64,000 nt of DNA from Flavilitoribacter nigricans DSM 23189 = NBRC 102662 (GTDB lineage: Bacteria; Bacteroidota; Bacteroidia; Chitinophagales; Saprospiraceae), in contig NZ_PDUD01000009.1 of the NCBI RefSeq assembly GCF_002646595.1, positions 62,001 through 126,000 on the forward strand, in the 5' to 3' direction. The notes below the pieces were generated by a model, which was not told the DNA's origin, did not search any database, and worked only from the letters and a program-made list of their open reading frames with translations. This document shows, one piece after another, positions 42,944 to 51,477 of this stretch. A program made the translations under genes and the position numbers. How positions within the stretch are numbered: position 1 is the first letter of the stretch; each line of letters begins with the position of its first letter.

Positions 42944-44824
42944 TCAACTATCGTGCGCTGCCTTATATAAACGATCCATATAGAGCTGCAGGTATGTAAG
43001 ATTCACTTTTCCATCCTCCTCGCTCACATTCTGAATAATCTTGTCGATGACCTGGTCATTATCGATAACAAGATCGGCCTTTTCCGCCGACTGGACAATG
43101 ATGTCCGCCGCCGTCTTTTTATCGACGTGCCGGATGCGTACCTGTTCTTCCAGAATATTGGGTACGAATACTTCCAGTTCCTGGAGCTGCGAGAAGAATT
43201 CATCCCGGACCACCAGGATAAGGTCCGTATTCTGCCGGGCGTCCAGCAAATAGGCCAGGTGCAGGCTCAAATGTAAAAGCCGCGTGGGATCCTGCACCCA
43301 GATGTAGAACTCTTCAAACTGATCGAGAATGATCACCTTGCGCTCCGTGCGATCGGGCATTTTCTTTTCCCACTGAAAAGCGATCCGCAACAGTACGGGC
43401 ACTTCACCGGCCTGGGGCTCGAAGTTCAGCATATTTTGCACCAGTGTGCTGTCGATAAATTCCCGGCTAACGCGCAGATACTGCACCTTCATCAGCGGCT
43501 CCAGACGCGGCCAGAGGCCGGCACGGATGAGCGAGGTTTTACCAACTCCCATGGGACCGAGCACCAGGGTCGTCCGCGAGGAAAGTTCGTTGACCACCTT
43601 ATCGAACAGTTCCTGAATCTCCTTCCGGCGTCCAAAGAACAAAGCGGCCATTTCCTTGGTATAAGGTTCAAAACCGACGAAGGGATTATCCGGCAGTGGA
43701 TACTCGGGCAATTCCCGGGGCATCGAAATGCCCTTTGGCCGCTTATCAAAGATCTTATTGGCCAGGCTATCGTGGGCCAGTTCGAACTGCTCGTTCTCCA
43801 GCGGACGCAGGATGCGACGATTCACAAAGAACTCCAGATAAATATTGATCCGTGCCTCACTCATTTCCGGCATCATTTCCAGGATCTCCCGGAATTTAAT
43901 GGGCACCTTGGTGCCTTTATCCGATACGAATAACTTCAACCAGCGGATCCCCATGTCCCGGCGATCCACATCCCGGCCGAATACATCGAGTTGTTCTTCC
44001 AGGAAATCGCCCAGTACATCTTCAATGCCCCCTACCCTTTTTACCAGGTCTTCATCAAAATAGATGTTATCCGGATCGTCTTCGGCCGCCAGCCGGTACA
44101 TCTTATCCAGAAAGACCTGCAGGTAGGCCAATTGGACCCAACCGGTACCCTGGGTTACATTATTGATAATATCGTCGGCAATGCTGTCGTAGCAAAGCGT
44201 AATATTGAAGCGGGGGTTCTGTGCCGTCTGCAGGATCACCCGGCGGGCGTTGGCCCGGGTCATCGGTTCGATCCGCAATCGCTTATCGAAAATGCGGGGT
44301 ACGATCTTTTCAAATACCGACAGGCGGGCCAGATATTCCTCCCGCATCGAAATGATGATCTTACAGGGCAGATCGGCCGCCAGAATATCTTTGAGATGAC
44401 GGGCAAGTTCCTCCTGTTCCGCCTCACTCCCCAGAATAAACAACTCCTCAAACTGATCAAAGATCAGATAGACCGGTCGCAAAAAATCCTTATACAGCGA
44501 TTCCACCATCTGGGGAAGCGTGAAGTCTTTTTCAAAGGATTTGGACAGATCTTTGGCCCGGAGCTCCCGGACGAGCGCATCGTTGATGTCTTCCTGCCGC
44601 CTGATGTAGATCTCGAACCAGTCGCTCGAATCAAAGCTATTCGCCAGTCCGCAGTTGATGATACTCGTCTTGCCGGTCCCGGACATACCGTACAGCAGTA
44701 TCAGGTTGGTATGGTAGGTCATCCGGTACAAAGTCTCCACCTCCGTCTCCCGGCCAAAGAAGATATCCTTATCCTCCTGCTGGTAGGCATCCAGAAATTT
44801 AAATGGAGATCCTTTGTTTTCCAT
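42944..44824 (-). CDS. Tandem STAND-type NTPase protein, CHAT-STAND system
   Basis: 626 residues with two AAA/STAND modules. Module 1: FFGRETEVETLYRM, Walker A GMSGTGKTS (46-54), Walker B LIFDQFEE (120-127), a sensor-like ISMREEYLARL, then a complete winged helix ending in ELAHDSLANKIF (348-359), the conserved motif of this superfamily. Module 2: FFGRRKEIQELFDK, Walker A GPMGVGKTS (423-431), Walker B IILDQFEE (498-505), VVRDEFFSQLQEL, and YLQLYMDRLYKAAHDS, where it stops. It lacks its own winged helix, which is found at the start of the next gene. No N-terminal effector domain is present, so the effector is probably the separate CHAT protein. No signal peptide; cytoplasmic. Confidence 0.92.
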   Translation of the reverse strand: MENKGSPFKFLDAYQQEDKDIFFGRETEVETLYRMTYHTNLILLYGMSGTGKTSIINCGLANSFDSSDWFEIYIRRQEDINDALVRELRAKDLSKSFEKDFTLPQMVESLYKDFLRPVYLIFDQFEELFILGSEAEQEELARHLKDILAADLPCKIIISMREEYLARLSVFEKIVPRIFDKRLRIEPMTRANARRVILQTAQNPRFNITLCYDSIADDIINNVTQGTGWVQLAYLQVFLDKMYRLAAEDDPDNIYFDEDLVKRVGGIEDVLGDFLEEQLDVFGRDVDRRDMGIRWLKLFVSDKGTKVPIKFREILEMMPEMSEARINIYLEFFVNRRILRPLENEQFELAHDSLANKIFDKRPKGISMPRELPEYPLPDNPFVGFEPYTKEMAALFFGRRKEIQELFDKVVNELSSRTTLVLGPMGVGKTSLIRAGLWPRLEPLMKVQYLRVSREFIDSTLVQNMLNFEPQAGEVPVLLRIAFQWEKKMPDRTERKVIILDQFEEFYIWVQDPTRLLHLSLHLAYLLDARQNTDLILVVRDEFFSQLQELEVFVPNILEEQVRIRHVDKKTAADIIVQSAEKADLVIDNDQVIDKIIQNVSEEDGKVNLTYLQLYMDRLYKAAHDS

Positions 44825-44912
44825 ACTTTACCTCTTGAGTGTGTGGCGATACCCGGGCTCAGATTGGCTTTGGGGCCCCATAAAAGCCGGGCATCTTACA
44901 AATTAAAACACT

Positions 44913-46634
44913 TTAACCCGCCTGGAGGATCAGCCGCCGAAAATCATCCATCAGCCTTTTGATCTGCGGATAGCGGTCATCACCAACAATCAATATATCT
45001 TTAAGGTTGTCCGTCAACTGGTAGTACAAATTCCCGTCATTGCTATAGCGGTAGAAAAAAACTTTGGAATTCTGCTGCCCCAACAGGGCATTTTCATCCA
45101 CGATGAATGGGGAAAGGTTGAGAAAAGGGCTCAGCGTATCCTCGGTCGGCACCAGCACTACCGAGTCATTTTCGGTATGGGAATCAAAATTCAGCACCTC
45201 ATCCAACACCCCGAATGCGGCGGTGATCCGATCCAGGATCACCATGTTGTGCCGGTAGGACGGCGGCTCAAACCGGCGCTTTTCCACCTCGATCGACTTG
45301 ATGGTCACCAATTTGTATTTTGCACTGAAACCCAGATGTTTGAATAGTTCGCAGAGGTGATCTTCGGCCTGCACACAAAAGCTCTCAATTTCGTCGGCCG
45401 TGATGGTGGCCCTCAGTTCTGCCCGCATTTCTTCCAGGAACTGGTAGGCTTTCTGCAGCGATTCATCCTGGTAAAAAGCGGTTCTGAGATCCGAAAATTC
45501 CTTAATGAAATAAGGGATCTTCAGTGTCTCGTACACATCGCCCAGGGCCCGGATCAGTTGCACGAAATCATAGGTCTGCGCCTGGGCAGCATCCAGATTC
45601 AGAAAAGCCTGTAAATGCACCAACTGATCTTCCGGGATCCGGAGATCCGGATTCTCCTGCAGCGCATCCCACACCTGGGAAAGTAAAGTGTAGGCGAGCA
45701 ATTCCGCGGAAACGCGGTACACATTCACGATCCGCCGCAGCCGCTCCGTACTGATCTCTTCGGAAAGCAGCAGCTTTCGCAGGTGCGTGCCAAGAGGCGT
45801 CGGGAAAGAATCGATCACCGCTACCCGCAGGTCGCGTATTTTGGGTGACCGGTCCCGGCGACGGGCATTTTCGATCAGGTCCCGGACTGCTTCCGAATAG
45901 GGTGCGATGGAATTGGCCAGCGTTTCAATAATCTTCTGATTAACCGTCCCCGTCTGGTATCGGAATCCTGCGCCCCGCACAATGAGGGAAGCGGCGGATT
46001 CCCGCGGTAGTTTCCAGCTGAGTGTTTCGGCAGCTTCATCTGCGGTGTAGAGCCCCCAGGGGAGTTCTTCCGTTTCCTCCTGTCCTTCCAGCCCCTGCCC
46101 CCGGTAAATGCCGACGTTTTCCCCTTTTTCCATCAGGTAATTGGCGGCCGCCATCCGAAAGGCTTCTTCCAGCGTATGTTGTGTGGTCAATGACTTATAA
46201 AATACGTCGGCGAATTCCATTGCCGATCCGTCACCAATGGGCACCCGGGTGGCGATCACCGCGTCAACACCTTGTGCTAAAAGGGCTTTTACCTGCTCGT
46301 AAGTGGAGCATCCGTTGAGGAAGACCAGCTTGAGGTTATCCTGTAGGGCGAGCGCCTGAGCAACACCACCGGCATCCGCGCCGCCATTGGTCAGGATGAT
46401 CTGGTCACTATCCGCGTGTCCGGCGTAGTGGAAAAGCACGACCCGGTCGTTAAATTCGGATAAATAACGGATAAGATCCTCCCGGGAAGTAGTCGATTCA
46501 TCGAATAACTGGAAATACTGCTGGCTGGCCAATGGGATCAGATGCCCCTTAATGGCCTTACGCTCCGCTTCCAGCAGAGGCAGGTGGGCATCTTGATCAT
46601 TGGCAAATGCTAAAAAGATTACAGGAGGTCTCAT
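44913..46634 (-). CDS. CHAT-domain protein (caspase-like protease), CHAT-STAND system
   Basis: 573 residues. The N-terminal ~190 residues are a CHAT peptidase: VIFLAFANDQDAHLPLLEAERKAI, the catalytic His73 in LFHYAGHADSDQIIL, the catalytic Cys109 in LVFLNGCST, then VDAVIATRVPIGDGSAMEFADVFYKSL and LEEAFRMAAANYL. CHAT proteases belong to the caspase/separase clan and act as effectors in bacterial conflict and cell-death systems. The remainder (about 230-573) is mostly helical, with YRVSAELLAYTLLSQVWDAL and a C-terminal beta-rich part. No family could be named for it. First gene of the operon; the gap to the NTPase gene is 88 bp. Confidence 0.9.
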   Translation of the reverse strand: MRPPVIFLAFANDQDAHLPLLEAERKAIKGHLIPLASQQYFQLFDESTTSREDLIRYLSEFNDRVVLFHYAGHADSDQIILTNGGADAGGVAQALALQDNLKLVFLNGCSTYEQVKALLAQGVDAVIATRVPIGDGSAMEFADVFYKSLTTQHTLEEAFRMAAANYLMEKGENVGIYRGQGLEGQEETEELPWGLYTADEAAETLSWKLPRESAASLIVRGAGFRYQTGTVNQKIIETLANSIAPYSEAVRDLIENARRRDRSPKIRDLRVAVIDSFPTPLGTHLRKLLLSEEISTERLRRIVNVYRVSAELLAYTLLSQVWDALQENPDLRIPEDQLVHLQAFLNLDAAQAQTYDFVQLIRALGDVYETLKIPYFIKEFSDLRTAFYQDESLQKAYQFLEEMRAELRATITADEIESFCVQAEDHLCELFKHLGFSAKYKLVTIKSIEVEKRRFEPPSYRHNMVILDRITAAFGVLDEVLNFDSHTENDSVVLVPTEDTLSPFLNLSPFIVDENALLGQQNSKVFFYRYSNDGNLYYQLTDNLKDILIVGDDRYPQIKRLMDDFRRLILQAG

Positions 46635-46825
46635 GCTCGGAGCAGTAAATCCGGGAATATCAACTTTTTGCTGAATATATTAAAATTATTTATTGAAAAC
46701 GTTACAGTTCTGAAAATCGTTCTTTGAGCTTGTACTAAGTTTTCACAATAAAGTTACGCACCGGATTTTGTAGACTTTTTGTTAAATTAGCCGGGTAAGT
46801 ACTTTTAATACCCAAAATACCTATT

Positions 46826-47137
46826 ATGATCTTTAACATTGCGGTTGAAAACGGCCCCGATTTCCCGGCCGGACTCAGCGCCCAAAACAAAGTACATGCC
46901 GCCCTCGCCGGCAACCTCCCCATGGCCCCCGCCGCCGATTCCCAACTGGTTTATACCTGGTACAGTGAGCATAATTTAGGCAACTGGACCGCCAGTACCG
47001 GCCTGAACTGGAATGACTACCGGGTCCCCTACCGGGGACTCTACACCCTGCAGGCCAAACTGGAATATTTCCGAAAAGGCAGCCGCCGCCCCTACGCGGC
47101 TTTCTGGTCCAACAAACTCACGGTAAATGCGACTTAG
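46826..47137 (+). CDS. Small protein of unknown function divergent from the CHAT gene
   Basis: 103 residues, no signal peptide. Aromatic-rich with likely beta-sandwich strands (SQLVYTWYSEHNLGNW, YRGLYTLQAKLEYF, YAAFWSNKLTV). No family recognised. Its ATG is 191 bp from the CHAT ATG on the opposite strand, so the two may share a control region. The stop codon TAG (47135-47137) lies across the left boundary of a miniature element. The bases TTA beside the element show that a TAG would also have existed before insertion, so the protein is probably intact. A regulator or target of the protease is possible but unproven. Confidence 0.6.
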   Translation: MIFNIAVENGPDFPAGLSAQNKVHAALAGNLPMAPAADSQLVYTWYSEHNLGNWTASTGLNWNDYRVPYRGLYTLQAKLEYFRKGSRRPYAAFWSNKLTVNAT

Positions 47138-47291
47138 AGACTGTTTGAAAACCTCTCACTGGGTTACCCGTACGGGCCCCCACTTTGCACCTATTTTTAA
47201 CTCCGTAGCTGGGCTATGCAGTGAAAAATAGCTTTCAATTGACGCCAAAATCCGGGTTTTTCTCCGGCAGCAGAAGTTTTCAAACAGTCTC
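47137..47291. mobile_element. Miniature inverted-repeat element 1 (155 bp), TTA-flanked
   Basis: Perfect 16-bp terminal inverted repeats, GAGACTGTTTGAAAAC (47137-47152) and GTTTTCAAACAGTCTC (47276-47291), extendable to 19 of 20 bp. TTA lies on both sides (47134-47136, 47292-47294), as a target-site duplication. An internal CTATTTTT...AAAAATAG inverted pair is also present. No transposase. The ends resemble those of IS5-superfamily elements, which duplicate TNA targets (inference). Confidence 0.75.
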
Positions 47292-47294
47292 TTA

Positions 47295-47679
47295 GCTCGA
47301 CTTTAGCATTTTGACATTGGGTTCAATCAATAATGAAGAAAAAGGTACATTCTTGGCAATCTAATGGCCAGGGCTACGCCCTTCGCTGCAAAATACATGA
47401 TGGATCTACAAATATTTCCGCAGCTACGCCGCTGAGGATTATAAGGGCATCGCCCTGCAATATTTATAGGGCTGTGGTTTGAATCAGATCGGTGAAGGGC
47501 GTAGCCCTGGAGATATCCGACTTTTTCGGATGCTACTCCCCAGGTTCGAAGGCAAACCTGAGCTCCAATGTATTTTCAAACATCCGCTTTAAACCCGGAT
47601 GTGCATAAATTAAATAATGACTTTACTGAGCATTTGATAGCTCTCATTTATAGAGCTGCTTAAAATGCTAAAGTCGAGC
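47295..47679. mobile_element. Miniature inverted-repeat element 2 (385 bp), TTA-flanked
   Basis: Perfect 18-bp terminal inverted repeats, GCTCGACTTTAGCATTTT (47295-47312) and its complement (47662-47679), flanked by TTA at 47292-47294 and 47680-47682. It shares the middle TTA with element 1. An internal perfect 17-bp inverted pair, CCAGGGCTACGCCCTTC (47368-47384) with 47494-47510, is present. No coding sequence. This type of AGGGCTACGCCCTT palindrome is frequent in Bacteroidota genomes. Confidence 0.7.
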
Positions 47680-47718
47680 TTAGAGTCTAGCCAGTAATTC
47701 AGGTTTGATTACCATAAG

Positions 47719-47827
47719 GTTTTACATGGCGTACCTACAGCCCGCTAAGCCGGGAAATGGTCATTTCGCTACCTTCGGTTTGTGCCAAAAGGCACATTCG
47801 CTCCAGATTAAACGCCCAATTCGCATG
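47719..47827. repeat. Dispersed ~109-bp repeat, copy A
   Basis: Matches 61330-61438 without gaps at roughly 83% identity by hand count, including TTTTACATGGCGTAC, CTAAGCCGGGAAATGGTCAT and TTCGCATG. It contains the near-palindrome GAAATGGTCATTTC. A shorter match continues to the left (AGTAATTC), but the left hairpin arm present in copy B is missing here. Confidence 0.7.
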
Positions 47828-47865
47828 AGATCTGTTCGTTGGAAAATTGGAACAGGCGGGAAATT

Positions 47866-47909
47866 ACCGGTTGCAGGTTGAAAAGAAACCTGCAACCGGT
47901 GCTGTTTTT
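47866..47909. terminator. Terminator-like hairpin after the FG-GAP lipoprotein gene
   Basis: A 14-bp perfect stem ACCGGTTGCAGGTT (47866-47879) with 47887-47900 begins 8 bp past the stop of the leftward gene. The T-run is on the plus-strand side (47905-47909). It probably ends the leftward transcript by position, though the T-tract is better placed for rightward transcription. Confidence 0.55.
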
Positions 47910-50900
47910 ATTGGAGGGTACCGGCCTCGATCACCCGGCTCACTTCCCCTTTACCATCCAGCAGTTCAATCCGCTGCATCTGGTCGGTTTTAGCGACATA
48001 GCGGCCTTTCTGGGACATAAAACTGTCTCCGTAGTAAAATTCCGCTACCTGGGTCTGTCCGTTCTTCAAATGGTATACGGCCTTTACTTCGTTCGGCTGT
48101 AGAGACACCAGCGATTGATTGGGTGCCGTATTGTAAGCAAACACCTTCAGGGAATCCCGGTGCTGGGAAGCGAGGATCAATTCCTCCCCGGTAGCCGTAG
48201 GCAGACTGACGAGTCCGCGGGCTTCCCCCATAACGGCAAAATGCGATTCGGCGATACTCAACGGCCGGAAGCCGAAGGATCCCTGATTGAGCAGTACGAG
48301 GCCGCCAAATGCATCGGCCCGTCCCTGTTGCACTTCCATACCGTGGTCATTGCCCACCAGTAGAATATCGCTCAATCCGTCATTATTCACATCTTTGGTC
48401 AGTATACCGTAGATCGGGGCCAGCTGTGCTTCTACCGGCAACTCCCGCATGGCGAACTGGCCGTTACCCAGATTCTCGATCACCGAGGTTTTCATCCATT
48501 TGGCGTTCAGAATAAGGGCGTCCGCCAGTTCCTCATCGCTGAACATCTCCGGTACGGTCGCCTCTCCGTATTCGCCGTGGGTATTATATTTCTTACGGAT
48601 ACCGACGAACTGCTTGACCAGATCGGCCCGCGGGTGGTAGAGGTATTCGTAGCGATCCCCCAGCGAATCCTGCCAGTAACAGGAGATCAGCGGATCGATG
48701 GTGCCGTTTTTATCCAGGTCCTTGCCGTACACCCGGATGGGTTCATCCGAGGTACACTGATAGTAGATGTTCTCTCCAAAATTACCGGCGATGTAATCCA
48801 TATCTCCGTCCTGATCCAGGTCGGCGGCAGCCAGGCTGTTCCACCAGCCGGTTTGCGCAGCGAGACCGCTTCCTTCGGTAACTTCGGTAAACTTACCGCC
48901 TTCATTGCGGAAGAGCCGGATCGGCATCCACTCCCCGGCCAGTATGAGATCCGGTTGCTGGTCGTTGTTAAAGTCCGTCCAGAGGGCATCGCTGATCAGG
49001 CCCGGTTCCACCAGTGCGGCGCAGTATTCTTCGGTCACATCCGTAAACGTCACGTTGCCCCCTTCCGTATCGTTGCGGAGCAGGTAACTGCGGTCCGGCA
49101 GCGGGTAGGAACTGGGCAGCACCCGGCTGCCTACAAACAGGTCCAGATCCCCGTCGGCATCTATATCCGCTGCTTTTACGCAAGAGCCGTTGGCATACAT
49201 TTCGGGCAGTGCGCCCTCCGCCAGTGTAAATGCGCCGGTACCGTCGTTGAGATAAAGTGCATCCTGGTAGAGCGGATTACCCGCTTTAAACTGGGCGCTA
49301 CCGCGGACGATATACAGATCCAGATCCCCGTCGCCGTCGGCATCGAACAAGAGGGTTGCCGTATCTTCCTCTTTTTGCTCGGGATCCGTTTTCAGACTCA
49401 TCTTTTGGGCAATGAACCGGCCATCGCCCCCCTGTAGGTAGAGCGTCTGGCTGCGGCCGCCGCTCCCGGCGAAAAAGACATCATTCAGGCCATCGCCATT
49501 TACATCGCCCACGGCCATAGAACTACCGTACTGGGAAAACTTATGGGGAATGGTCCGCTGGAAATTGAAATCGATAAAATCAAAAGAATCGTCTTTGTAT
49601 CGCAGGTTATGCGTTCCCGCCACACTCTTAAATACGGCCGGACTTGTCGCTGCCGGCGTAGCGGACGGCTCCCGGGCATCGGCGTGATCCAGGGTGAGCA
49701 CCTGATCCGCCGCCACGTTTTCCATCCGGGTTTCCTTGCCGTCCGGCCAGGTTACCACCAGTGCGTCTACGGATGACTGCTCTCCCAGTCCGAAATGCAG
49801 CGTATTTTCCGTTTTGGACAGATAACCGCGCCCCGAAAGCAGATGCAATTTCTGGCGCTGCTCTCCGGTAGTGATTGTAGCCGATGCCCCGAAAGCATCC
49901 GGATTTTTTGCCGCCCCCCGCAATTTAATGCGTAGGTAGTGGTTCGGTGAATTGCTTTTGTTCTCAAAAATAAAAGCCGGGTCGTCGATATTGTTGGTTA
50001 CCAGATCCAGATCGCCATCCTGATCCAGATCGACGTAAGCTGCGCCGTTGGAAAAGGAAGGGACTTTGAGGCCCCAGTCACCGGTCACGTCTTCAAAATT
50101 GAGCTTGCCGGTATTGCGGAAAAGAAAGTTCGGAGATTTTACTTCCGGGATGGCGGCCAGTAATTCTTCCTGCGCTACCAGTTTACCGGCAAAGGCCCGA
50201 AAGTCCGAGAAATCCCGGTCCGTTACGTCTTTGGGGAAACCGTTGGCCACGTAGAGGTCTTTCCAGCCGTCATTGTCAAAATCGGCGAACAGGGTGGCCC
50301 AGCTCCAGTCCGTTTCCTGCACGTGGGCGAACATACCCACATCGCTGAAGACCGGCAGGCCGGTTTCGGGATTGGTGCCCCGATTCAGTTGCAGGGTATT
50401 GCGCGGGTACTGATAGTTGTAGCCATAGCGCTCCGTCAGAATGGTGTTCTGGTAATTGCTGCCTCCCTGGAAGAGCTTTTTCCGTTTGTTGTAGTAAGGC
50501 TGCATTTCGGTGACGAAGATATCCGCCGCCCCGTCGTTATTGATATCGGCCACATCGCTGCCCATCGCGGAAAGGGAAAAGTGTTTGAAGATCTTGCCGG
50601 CCTGGTTGGTGAAGGTACCGTCCTGGTTGTTGATGAAGATCAGATCGTTACTCTGGTAATCGTTGGCCACGTAAATATCCTGCCATCCGTCCTCGTTGAA
50701 GTCATAAATGAGGGTACTGTGGCTATAGCCGTCCTGGAGCAGCCCGGCCTGTAGAGAGACATCGGTGAAAACCGGATGACCGAGCGTTTCGTCCCAGTTG
50801 TTTTGAAAGAGCTTATCCCGGTTGGGATTGCTGCCGTCGACCACAAGGGGGCCAAATTCGTTGGGATACCGTTCCTCAATGAGATTCACCCCCACAAAAA

Positions 50901-51477
50901 GATCTAGGTCGCCGTCGTTATCGTAATCAAAGAACTGGGCGTGGGAGGAGTGGCTGGGATCATCAATGCCGTAGGCTTTACCCATTTCGGTAAAAGTCGG
51001 GTTTCCATTGCCGTCGTTGCCCTGATTGACATAGAGCAGATTATGACGCAGGCTGGAATCTTTCTGCAGCGTATTGCATACGTAGATGTCCTGTTTCCCA
51101 TCCAGATTGATATCCAGGATGTTCACGCCGGAGGACCATAGCTGCGAATTCGGTTTTTGAATGCCGGCCGCTGTACTGACATCCGTGAATTTGAGTTCAC
51201 CTTTATTGATGTACAGGTGATTGTCGACCTGATTACCGGCGAAAAAAAGATCTTCGAGGCCGTCGCCGTTCAGGTCTCCGACCGCCACCCCGGCGCCGTT
51301 GTACACAAATTCACTTTCAAGAATATTGAGGGTATCGTTTTCGGTGATCTCATTGACAAACTGCACCCCGGTCTTTTCGGGGGACAACAGTTCAAAATAA
51401 GTCCCCTCCCGCTCCTGACACGAGCTCAGAACAATTCCGACCAATAGCAGGAATGCGTAAGAATGTATGTATTTCAT
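47908..51477 (-). CDS. FG-GAP/VCBS repeat lipoprotein with UnbV/ASPIC-type segment
   Basis: 1189 residues. Lipoprotein signal MKYIHSYAFLLLVGIVLSSC (Cys20). Many FG-GAP calcium-binding loops are spread over the whole length, e.g. GDLNGDGLEDLFFAG, DINLDGKQDIYV, DYDNDGDLDLFVG, DINNDGAADIFV, DFDNDGWKDLYV, GDVNGDGLNDVFFAG and DINADGDLDLFVG-like blocks. These form one or two integrin-like propellers. Around residues 500-580 (NSPNHYLRIKLRGAAKNPDAFGASATI ... GRGYLSKTENTLHFGLG ... LVVTWPDGKE) lies the UnbV/ASPIC domain that often follows such propellers. It lies downstream of SusD/SusC but behind a terminator, so it is probably an accessory surface lipoprotein of the same system with its own promoter. 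Confidence 0.9.
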   Translation of the reverse strand: MKYIHSYAFLLLVGIVLSSCQEREGTYFELLSPEKTGVQFVNEITENDTLNILESEFVYNGAGVAVGDLNGDGLEDLFFAGNQVDNHLYINKGELKFTDVSTAAGIQKPNSQLWSSGVNILDINLDGKQDIYVCNTLQKDSSLRHNLLYVNQGNDGNGNPTFTEMGKAYGIDDPSHSSHAQFFDYDNDGDLDLFVGVNLIEERYPNEFGPLVVDGSNPNRDKLFQNNWDETLGHPVFTDVSLQAGLLQDGYSHSTLIYDFNEDGWQDIYVANDYQSNDLIFINNQDGTFTNQAGKIFKHFSLSAMGSDVADINNDGAADIFVTEMQPYYNKRKKLFQGGSNYQNTILTERYGYNYQYPRNTLQLNRGTNPETGLPVFSDVGMFAHVQETDWSWATLFADFDNDGWKDLYVANGFPKDVTDRDFSDFRAFAGKLVAQEELLAAIPEVKSPNFLFRNTGKLNFEDVTGDWGLKVPSFSNGAAYVDLDQDGDLDLVTNNIDDPAFIFENKSNSPNHYLRIKLRGAAKNPDAFGASATITTGEQRQKLHLLSGRGYLSKTENTLHFGLGEQSSVDALVVTWPDGKETRMENVAADQVLTLDHADAREPSATPAATSPAVFKSVAGTHNLRYKDDSFDFIDFNFQRTIPHKFSQYGSSMAVGDVNGDGLNDVFFAGSGGRSQTLYLQGGDGRFIAQKMSLKTDPEQKEEDTATLLFDADGDGDLDLYIVRGSAQFKAGNPLYQDALYLNDGTGAFTLAEGALPEMYANGSCVKAADIDADGDLDLFVGSRVLPSSYPLPDRSYLLRNDTEGGNVTFTDVTEEYCAALVEPGLISDALWTDFNNDQQPDLILAGEWMPIRLFRNEGGKFTEVTEGSGLAAQTGWWNSLAAADLDQDGDMDYIAGNFGENIYYQCTSDEPIRVYGKDLDKNGTIDPLISCYWQDSLGDRYEYLYHPRADLVKQFVGIRKKYNTHGEYGEATVPEMFSDEELADALILNAKWMKTSVIENLGNGQFAMRELPVEAQLAPIYGILTKDVNNDGLSDILLVGNDHGMEVQQGRADAFGGLVLLNQGSFGFRPLSIAESHFAVMGEARGLVSLPTATGEELILASQHRDSLKVFAYNTAPNQSLVSLQPNEVKAVYHLKNGQTQVAEFYYGDSFMSQKGRYVAKTDQMQRIELLDGKGEVSRVIEAGTLQ

